Positions 7,624-12,237 of a stretch of 12,237 nucleotides of DNA are shown in pieces; positions within the stretch are counted from its first letter, which is position 1, and every line of letters begins with the position of its first letter. The stretch spans positions 1 to 12,237 of the forward strand of contig JANRJB010000022.1 in NCBI GenBank assembly GCA_033764265.1, written 5' to 3'. Origin of the DNA: VGEM01 sp033764265. GTDB taxonomy: Bacteria; Pseudomonadota; Alphaproteobacteria; Rhodospirillales; Rhodospirillaceae. The notes under the pieces were generated by a model. The model saw only the letters and a list, made by a program, of their open reading frames with translations. It was not told the DNA's origin and made no database searches. The position numbers and the translations under genes are program-made.

Positions 7624-8736
7624 TCAATCACTCTCGATCGACCGGCCGTGACCGGATCGGCGTGCGCGGCTGCGGCTGCGGCCGAGCCGGGCTTCGACCG
7701 CCTGGAAGCGCAACACCACTTCCTTGTGGGTCTCGATGGATTCGTAGATCGCCGAGATCAGCTCCAAGGACTTGCGGCCTTCCAAGCCGTCCACCAGTCC
7801 CGGCCGGTTGGTGCGGATCGCGTCGACCACGTGATTGAGGTACGCCTTGTGCCCGAAGCCATACACATTGGGCGGCAGTTCCTTGGCCCCGGCCAGGATG
7901 TCCTTGTCCTCGGGCCGCTGATCGGCGAATTGCCAGGTCTTCAGTTCGTTGACGGCGAAGCCGCCGATTTCAACCGCGCCCTTTTCGCCCAGGATCGACA
8001 GCGAGCCTTCCAGGTCCCTGGGCCGGGTGGCGGTGGTCGCCTCGACCACGCCGATGGCGCCCGACTTGAAGGTGATCACGGCGACGCCGGTGTCCTCGGC
8101 CTCGATGTTGACCAACGCGGTGCGCGCCTTGGCGAATACCGACACCGGCTCGCCCAGGAACCATTCCAGGAGGTCGATATGGTGGCTGGCCTGGTTGGCG
8201 AAAACACCGCCATCCTGCGCCCAGGTGCCGCGCCAGGGGTCCTGGTCGTAGTAGGCCTGGGTGCGGCACCAGCGCACCCGCACGGTGCCCATGACGATCC
8301 TGCCGAAGCGACCCTGCTCGAACGCGCGGCGGGTGTATTGGACCGGCAGGTTGTAGCGGTTCTGCTTGATGACGAACAATTTCACGCCGGCGGCGTCGCA
8401 GGCGCGGATCATGTCGTCGGCGTCGTCCAGCGTCAGCGCCATCGGCTTTTCGACCACGACGTGCTTACGATAGCGGGCAAGCTCGATGGTGTGCCGGGCG
8501 TGCAGGCCGCTTTCGGTCAGCACCGAGACCACGCCGACCTTATCGCCCAGCGCGGCCATCATCGCGTGCATGTCGGTGAAGTGGGGGACCTTATAGGCCT
8601 CCCCGGCGGCGCGCGCCCGCTCGGGCTTGACGTCGCACACGCCGGCCAGAGTCGCCCCCGCAATCTCGCCGCGGGCCAACAGCTCGGCGTGCTTGGAGAC
8701 GATGCGGCCGCAGCCGACCAGGGCGAATCCGATCAC
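7624..8736 (-). CDS. Gfo/Idh/MocA oxidoreductase, WlbA/WbpB-like sugar-nucleotide 3-dehydrogenase
   Basis: The 370 residues start with a Rossmann fold, FALVGCGRI (4-12). VVVEKPMALT (93-102) contains the catalytic-domain EKP with K97. VIKQNRYNLPVQ is at 122-133 and the dehydrogenase signature DGGVFANQASHHIDLLEW spans 175-192 with H185. NIEAEDTG (210-217), LEGSLSILGEKGAVEIGG (242-259) and AVNELKTWQF (261-270) are close to the pattern I know for WbpB/WlbA, which use NAD to oxidise C3 of UDP-GlcNAc-uronate. GnnA, acting on UDP-GlcNAc, is a related alternative. The product would feed the DegT aminotransferase encoded downstream. GTG start at 8736 with GGGAG (complement of 8742-8746) five bases upstream. 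The family normally ends near residue 343 (VVLRF); the last ~25 residues form an unusual basic tail. The stop directly abuts the next gene's ATG. Confidence 0.9.
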   Translation of the reverse strand: MIGFALVGCGRIVSKHAELLARGEIAGATLAGVCDVKPERARAAGEAYKVPHFTDMHAMMAALGDKVGVVSVLTESGLHARHTIELARYRKHVVVEKPMALTLDDADDMIRACDAAGVKLFVIKQNRYNLPVQYTRRAFEQGRFGRIVMGTVRVRWCRTQAYYDQDPWRGTWAQDGGVFANQASHHIDLLEWFLGEPVSVFAKARTALVNIEAEDTGVAVITFKSGAIGVVEATTATRPRDLEGSLSILGEKGAVEIGGFAVNELKTWQFADQRPEDKDILAGAKELPPNVYGFGHKAYLNHVVDAIRTNRPGLVDGLEGRKSLELISAIYESIETHKEVVLRFQAVEARLGRSRSRARRSGHGRSIESD

Positions 8737-8800
8737 GAGCGCTCCCGCGTCACGCCGTCAGGGCGAGGTTGAGACAGTAGGCCAGTTACGATTCTGCGTG
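8737..8800. other. 64-base gap between minus-strand genes
   Basis: The gap lies between the stop of the upstream glycosyltransferase-like gene (TGA, complement of 8801-8803) and the GTG of the WlbA-like gene. Apart from the Shine-Dalgarno, it holds only a short CGCC/GGCG stem-loop without a T run and the palindrome GAGCGCTC. I see no convincing terminator or promoter, so readthrough from 8801-9931 into the operon is possible but not shown. Confidence 0.4.
8742..8746 (-). promoter_or_regulatory. Ribosome-binding site of the WlbA-like gene
   Basis: GGGAG on the minus strand lies five bases before the GTG at 8736 and supports that non-ATG start. The Rossmann strand begins at once after it, so no upstream extension is needed. 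Confidence 0.65.
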
Positions 8801-9931
8801 TCAAGGCAATGGGTTACGAATGATGACCGGTCCGGCGCCAAGTCCGGCGGTCAGGGCCAGGTCAAGCGCTGCCTTGACCGATGTCCAGGCGCCTGCCGTG
8901 CTGTCGCCGGCCAGGAACTTGGCCTGCGCGCGCTGAGCCATGGCAAGGCGCAACTCGGGATTGCCCAGCAACCAGTAAACCGCGTCGAGCAGCGCCTCGG
9001 GGCTGGCGAACGTGGCGCCGTCGCGGCCGGGTGTCAGCAGGTTGCGCGGCACCGCGCCATCCTCGGCCACCAACGTGGCACCGGCGGCGGCGCATATGAC
9101 GATGCTGTTCAGCCGCACTGCGTCCGATCGACCATCGGCCAGATCCACGACGATCTTGGCGCCAGCGGCCGCAGCGGCCAGCGCTGCGCCGTGCGCCGGG
9201 CCATGGTCGTTCATGACCAGGCCAATCGGCAGGCCGTCGCGGTCGGGACTATCGAGGTGCAGCCGCAGTTCGAATTCGCCGCGTAGGCCCATCGGGGCCT
9301 TAGCAAGGGCACTCAGCACCTTGATCGTCCGCGGCGTTGCCGGCCCGGCCGTCGTGGCACAAACAACGTCCACTGTGCGTGGCCGGTCCGGAGACGGCGC
9401 GACGCCGCCAGGGAACAGTGCATCGGGCGCAGAGGCCAACACCGCCACGTGGGGCGTGCCGATGGCGCCCAGGATGCTCGCGCCGTAATGGCCGCCGATG
9501 GCGAGTTGCAAGGCCACTGGCGCAGGCAACAGCCCGTCCGCCGCGCCCGGAGTCACTGCCAGCACCAACTTCGCTGCGTCCGATAGCTGGCCACCCAGCA
9601 ATGGAACCAGGTCACGGTCGATCGCCAAAACGTCGGGACGCTGGGCCCGCGCCACCGCCGCCACCAGCGGACCAATCAGCGCGCCAACGACCGCATCCAT
9701 GCCGAGTTGGCGCGACCAGGCGTCGCGATTACTCGGGTCGTCGACCGCCAGCACGTCCACCGTCACGCCGACCGGGTTCAGCCAGTTGGACAACCAGGTC
9801 GCCGGCATCAGGCCCAATTGGCCGACGCATCGTTGCCAGGCATCGGGCGCCGCCGCGCCAAGGTCCGGATCGCAGCGACGGATCCAAGACTGCGCCGCCT
9901 CGCCGAGAAGCATTACTTGCAGGATCCGCAC
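8801..9931 (-). CDS. Divergent glycosyltransferase-like protein (CgeB / Glyco_trans_1_2-like C-terminus)
   Basis: With the GTG at 9931 the product is 376 residues and begins VRILQVMLLGE, a typical first beta strand of a GT-B fold. The N-terminal half is poorly recognisable. The C-terminal part (KIVVDLADGRSDAVRLNSIVICAAAG, then GAVPRNLLTPGRDGATFASPEALLDAVYWLLGNPELR and AQRAQAKF) follows the layout of the sugar-nucleotide-binding domain of CgeB-like glycosyltransferases: an invariant-looking strand, a 'gr-x5-s-eal' loop and terminal helices. The usual acidic residue before the CAAAG-like helix is replaced by hydrophobics (SIVICAAAG), so activity is uncertain. Start choice: GAAGAAGGG (complement of 9938-9946) lies 6 bases before this GTG. 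An ATG at 9958 (385 residues) and one at 10021 (406 residues) are alternatives, but their extra residues look non-homologous. It is the first gene of the minus-strand run and is divergent from the amidotransferase. Confidence 0.72.
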   Translation of the reverse strand: MRILQVMLLGEAAQSWIRRCDPDLGAAAPDAWQRCVGQLGLMPATWLSNWLNPVGVTVDVLAVDDPSNRDAWSRQLGMDAVVGALIGPLVAAVARAQRPDVLAIDRDLVPLLGGQLSDAAKLVLAVTPGAADGLLPAPVALQLAIGGHYGASILGAIGTPHVAVLASAPDALFPGGVAPSPDRPRTVDVVCATTAGPATPRTIKVLSALAKAPMGLRGEFELRLHLDSPDRDGLPIGLVMNDHGPAHGAALAAAAAGAKIVVDLADGRSDAVRLNSIVICAAAGATLVAEDGAVPRNLLTPGRDGATFASPEALLDAVYWLLGNPELRLAMAQRAQAKFLAGDSTAGAWTSVKAALDLALTAGLGAGPVIIRNPLP

Positions 9932-9937
9932 AGCCGG

Positions 9938-9946
9938 CCCTTCTTC
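9938..9946 (-). promoter_or_regulatory. Ribosome-binding site deciding the start of the glycosyltransferase-like gene
   Basis: Minus-strand GAAGAAGGG contains the Shine-Dalgarno core AGAAGG and ends six bases before the GTG at 9931. A weaker GGAAG precedes the competing ATG at 9958. I prefer the GTG because the protein then starts directly with its first beta strand. Confidence 0.5.
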
Positions 9947-9963
9947 GCCACAACCCATTCGCA

Positions 9964-9986
9964 CTTCCGATTTCATGATTCGGAAG
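9964..9986. promoter_or_regulatory. Inverted repeat, candidate operator in the divergent intergenic region
   Basis: Seven-base arms CTTCCGA (9964-9970) and TCGGAAG (9980-9986) are exact reverse complements around a 9-base centre that contains the palindrome TCATGA (9973-9978). It lies 33 bases upstream of the preferred GTG (9931) of the minus-strand gene and 96 bases upstream of the amidotransferase ATG, a suitable position for a regulator acting on one or both divergent promoters. No clear -35/-10 pair could be assigned nearby. It could also be a 5' untranslated hairpin of the minus-strand transcript. Confidence 0.4.
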
Positions 9987-10043
9987 CTTTGATGGTTTCC
10001 GTAGCATGCACCTTTGATCAACCACTCTGCTCTACTGTGCCGG

Positions 10044-10053
10044 CCATTAATGG
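10044..10053. promoter_or_regulatory. Palindrome upstream of the amidotransferase gene
   Basis: CCATTAATGG is a perfect 10-base palindrome, flanked by CGG on the left and, after one extra A, CCG on the right. It ends 28 bases before the ATG at 10082. The AT-rich centre in a GC-rich window makes it a possible protein-binding site or part of a promoter, but this is position and symmetry only. Confidence 0.3.
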
Positions 10054-10081
10054 ACCGTTGAAATCACCGGATACTGTCTTC

Positions 10082-11794
10082 ATGTGCGGACTCGTCGGCC
10101 TGTGGAATTTCCGCGGCCCCATCGACCCGGCCGAGCTCGACCGATTTACCGACGCGGTCGCGCATCGCGGTCCCGATGGTCGTGGCACGCACATCGACGA
10201 CAATTTCGGTCTCGGCCATCGCCGTCTCGCCATCCTCGACCTGACCGAGGCCGGCGCGCAACCGATGTGCTACGGCGGCGATGACGGCCGACGCTACTGG
10301 ATCGCGTTCAACGGCGAGATATACAATTTTCTCGAATTAAGGCGCGAGCTGGTCGCGCGCGGCCACGTCTTTCGTAGCGAGACCGACACTGAAGTGATTC
10401 TGGCGGCCTATGCCGAGTGGGGAGCGGCTTGTCTGCCGAAATTCAACGGCATGTTCGCCTTCGCGTTATGGGACTCGGTCAAGCGCGAGCTGTTCCTGGT
10501 GCGCGACCGATTCGGCGTGAAACCCCTGTATTTCGGAATGATCGGCACGACACTGGCGTTCGCGTCCGAGATCAAGGCCTTCCTGGCGCTGTCCAAGTTT
10601 TCGCCGGCGATGAACCAGGCCGTAGCCGCGGTCGCCGCGCAGAACCCGCTCGGTATCGAGGGTGCGGGCACCGAGACGATCATGGCCGGCGTGTTCCGCC
10701 TGCCCGCCGGGCACACCATGACCGTGACGGCCGAAGCCAGCACGCGGTTCGTGCGCTGGTGGGCAACGCTCGAGAACCTGCCTCGGGTTCCGGCCCGTTA
10801 CGACGAACAGGTCGAGATGTTCCGCGAGTTGGTGATCGACGCGGTTCGCCTGCGCATGCGCAGCGACGTGCCAATCGGCACCTGCCTCAGCGGCGGGCTC
10901 GATTCCTCAGCCATCGCCTCGACCATGGCGCATATCGCCGAGCGCACCGGGGCCGGCGAGCGCTCGGCGAAAGAGTGGCGGCATGCATTCGTCGCGGCCT
11001 TTCCGGGCACCGTGCTCGACGAGACTCAGTACGCGCGCACCGTCGTCGGTCACATCGCCGCGGTGCCTCATGTTTGGACCTTCAACCAGGACGCGGCGCT
11101 CGACCTGGTGCTGGCCAGCGTCTGGGCGACCGAAGAAATCAACGCCGGCATTAACGTCCCAGTGTGGGCGATCTATCGGGAAATGCGGCGGGCAGGTGTG
11201 CTGGTCTCGCTTGACGGCCACGGCGGCGACGAGGTGCTGGGCGGCTACACCTGGTACCTCGACTGGCCGGCGCGCGAGGTCAATCGCCGCCTTCAGGATG
11301 ACATCAACGCGAACGTGCTGCCGAACATCCTGCGCAACTACGACCGTGCCTCAATGGCGCACGGCGTGGAAGTGCGCATGCCGTTGCTCGACTGGCGGGT
11401 TGTGACGTGCGCCGCGGCATTGCCGGTCGAGGCCAAGATGGGTGGCGGCTACACCAAGCGGATCCTGCGCGACGCGATGCGCGGCATCATGCCGGAAGAC
11501 ATCCGCGTGCGGCGCCAGAAGATCGGTTTCAATGCGCCGATGATGGAATGGTTCAACAGCGGATTCGCCACCGTCATGCGGCAAGTCTTTTCGCACCCAC
11601 TCTGGCAGTCGAGCCCTTTCTGGAACGCGTCTGAACTCACCGCCGCGGTCGAGCAACGCGTTTCGGCGCGGTCCTGGAACATGAACGATTGGAGCTTCGG
11701 TCTGACGGTGTGGAACTGCTTCAACATCGTGTTGTGGCACGCCCTGTTTGTCGAGCGCGATGTGTCGCGGTTCACGACCCCACGCGTGGCGTGA
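10082..11794 (+). CDS. Asparagine synthase-type glutamine amidotransferase (AsnB family)
   Basis: The 570 residues start MCGLVG, exposing Cys2 as the nucleophile of the Ntn-type glutaminase domain. The reading frame stays open far upstream, but only this ATG puts the cysteine at position 2. Glutaminase motifs: HRGPDG (28-33), FNGEIYN (76-82), SETDTEV (99-105), FNGMFAFALWD (121-131), RDRFGVKPLY (141-150). Synthase domain: PPi loop SGGLDSS (270-276), LDGHGGDEVLGGY (377-389), NYDRASMAHGVEVRMPLLDWR (419-439), and GGGYTKRILRD (454-464). The known reaction transfers ammonia from glutamine to an acyl-adenylate, classically aspartate. In glycan clusters homologues (e.g. WbpS of P. aeruginosa O6, WbtH of Francisella) are assigned to amidation of sugar uronates, which fits here by inference. 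Only about 30 residues separate GGY from NYDR, a compact version. The Shine-Dalgarno is weak (CCGGA about 10 bases upstream). The 3' end overlaps the convergent gene by 23 bases. Confidence 0.93.
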   Translation: MCGLVGLWNFRGPIDPAELDRFTDAVAHRGPDGRGTHIDDNFGLGHRRLAILDLTEAGAQPMCYGGDDGRRYWIAFNGEIYNFLELRRELVARGHVFRSETDTEVILAAYAEWGAACLPKFNGMFAFALWDSVKRELFLVRDRFGVKPLYFGMIGTTLAFASEIKAFLALSKFSPAMNQAVAAVAAQNPLGIEGAGTETIMAGVFRLPAGHTMTVTAEASTRFVRWWATLENLPRVPARYDEQVEMFRELVIDAVRLRMRSDVPIGTCLSGGLDSSAIASTMAHIAERTGAGERSAKEWRHAFVAAFPGTVLDETQYARTVVGHIAAVPHVWTFNQDAALDLVLASVWATEEINAGINVPVWAIYREMRRAGVLVSLDGHGGDEVLGGYTWYLDWPAREVNRRLQDDINANVLPNILRNYDRASMAHGVEVRMPLLDWRVVTCAAALPVEAKMGGGYTKRILRDAMRGIMPEDIRVRRQKIGFNAPMMEWFNSGFATVMRQVFSHPLWQSSPFWNASELTAAVEQRVSARSWNMNDWSFGLTVWNCFNIVLWHALFVERDVSRFTTPRVA

Positions 11795-12237
11795 TCGGCG
11801 CTGTCTGCGACCGCGGCGCTGCCGCGATCTCGCGCATGATGGCCAGGAACGCGCGCGCCGAGGTGCGGGCGCGGGCCCGGCGCGCCATTGCCGCGCTCAT
11901 CTCGGCCACAGGATCGGGCCCCGGCGATAAGCGCGGCCATTGCGCAGCGATCAGGTCGGCCAGGGCGGTCGCATCGCCCGGCGGAAAGAAATAGAACGGG
12001 TTCGGCGCCATCGACTGTTCGCGGTGAACGGCCAGGTCGGTCAGGAAAATCGGCCGCCCGACCGCCTTGGCGTCTTCCACGACCGTGCTCCACCCTTCGA
12101 ACAGCGACGGCTGCACCACCGCCGCGGCATGCCGGAACAGGTCGAGCAGGTCGGCCGACGACACCAGGCCGAGATGAATGATCCGTCCGCCAAGGCCGCG
12201 CTCGATGACGAATTTCTGCAGGTCGGCATAGTGCCGC
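11772..12237 (-). CDS. GT4-type glycosyltransferase, C-terminal part (runs off the window)
   Basis: The frame is open from base 12236 to TGA (complement of 11772-11774), about 154 codons, with its start beyond the window. The protein reads RHYADLQKFVIERGL, then LGLVSSADLLDLFRHAAAVVQPSLFEGWSTVVEDAKAVG. This is the nucleotide-sugar-binding half of a GT-B, GT4 family glycosyltransferase: the VQPSLFEGWSTVVEDAKA stretch is the conserved donor-binding E...E region. LTDLAVHREQ and the GDATALADLIAAQW segment complete the standard C-terminal order. An in-frame GTG at 12164 is internal to the domain and not the true start. Donor and acceptor sugars cannot be told. It is convergent with and overlaps the amidotransferase gene, and belongs to the same glycan cluster by context. 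Confidence 0.87.
   Translation of the reverse strand, partial: RHYADLQKFVIERGLGGRIIHLGLVSSADLLDLFRHAAAVVQPSLFEGWSTVVEDAKAVGRPIFLTDLAVHREQSMAPNPFYFFPPGDATALADLIAAQWPRLSPGPDPVAEMSAAMARRARARTSARAFLAIMREIAAAPRSQTAPITPRVGS
11780..11789. repeat. Perfect palindrome in the convergent gene overlap
   Basis: CCACGCGTGG is a 10-base perfect palindrome inside the 23-base overlap of the amidotransferase and glycosyltransferase 3' ends. Because it is symmetrical, both proteins end with the same TPRV residues, read from opposite strands. It might act as a small stem-loop at the transcript ends, but there is no T run, so it is not a typical intrinsic terminator. Confidence 0.6.

Noticed and set aside
6526..8772. 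A 748-codon open frame on the plus strand opposite the fusion and dehydrogenase genes
   Set aside because: It is antisense to two genes with clear family motifs, its translation is rich in His, Arg, Gly and Ala without recognisable motifs, and long antisense open frames are expected in GC-rich DNA.
8737..8800. Intrinsic terminator between the glycosyltransferase-like and dehydrogenase genes
   Set aside because: The only stem is four base pairs and no T run follows it.
9932..10021. Longer glycosyltransferase-like protein starting at 10021
   Set aside because: The extra residues look non-homologous, would cover the inverted repeat, and a better ribosome-binding site precedes the GTG at 9931.
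10014..10042. Sigma-70-like promoter before the amidotransferase (TTGATC and a TACTGT-like box)
   Set aside because: The spacer between the boxes is about 13 bases, too short, and the -10 match is poor.
9707..10081. N-terminal extension of the amidotransferase by 125 codons
   Set aside because: It would bury the Cys2 nucleophile that must be N-terminal in this family, and it overlaps the oppositely oriented glycosyltransferase-like gene.

Overview
The window is GC-rich coding DNA (by eye about two thirds G+C) with tightly packed genes and 3-4 base or zero-base junctions. This suggests a high-GC proteobacterium. An alphaproteobacterium such as a Rhodospirillales relative is my guess; nothing in the window proves it. 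I see no rRNA, tRNA, CRISPR array, insertion sequence or clear intrinsic terminator.

Layout. (1) Positions 1-1018, plus strand: the last codons of an upstream gene with a FAD-linked-oxidase-like C-terminus, coupled through a GTGA overlap to a ketopantoate-reductase-family gene. (2) Positions 1004-9931, minus strand: eight genes read in the same direction, from a CgeB-like glycosyltransferase-like protein (8801-9931) through a WlbA/WbpB-like sugar-nucleotide dehydrogenase, a three-domain glycosyltransferase-TPR-acyltransferase fusion, a methyltransferase, a DegT-type sugar aminotransferase, a left-handed beta-helix N-acyltransferase and a second methyltransferase, to an NAD-dependent sugar epimerase. 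Spacing suggests one operon, with possible extra promoter room in the 84-base and 64-base gaps. (3) Positions 9932-10081: a divergent intergenic region with an inverted repeat and a palindrome. (4) Positions 10082-11794, plus strand: a glutamine-hydrolysing asparagine-synthase-type amidotransferase. (5) Positions 11772-12237, minus strand: the C-terminal part of a GT4-type glycosyltransferase that runs off the window.

Regions 2-5 look like part of a cluster for a surface polysaccharide, or possibly for flagellin glycosylation. The 3-dehydrogenase, PLP aminotransferase and beta-helix acyltransferase together match the known WlbA-WlbC-WlbB logic: oxidise C3 of a UDP-HexNAc or UDP-HexNAc-uronate, transaminate it, then N-acylate it to a 2,3-diacylamido sugar. 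Two methyltransferases, an epimerase, an amidotransferase (which could make a uronamide) and up to three glycosyltransferases would decorate and assemble the glycan. The 6-dehydrogenase (WbpA type) needed for a uronate is not in this window, so whether the sugar carries a carboxylate is open.

The most unusual item is the 769-residue fusion of a CgeB-like glycosyltransferase, a TPR-like helical segment and a complete hexapeptide-repeat acyltransferase. Also notable are 3' overlaps at both convergent gene pairs and the possible operator between the divergent genes.
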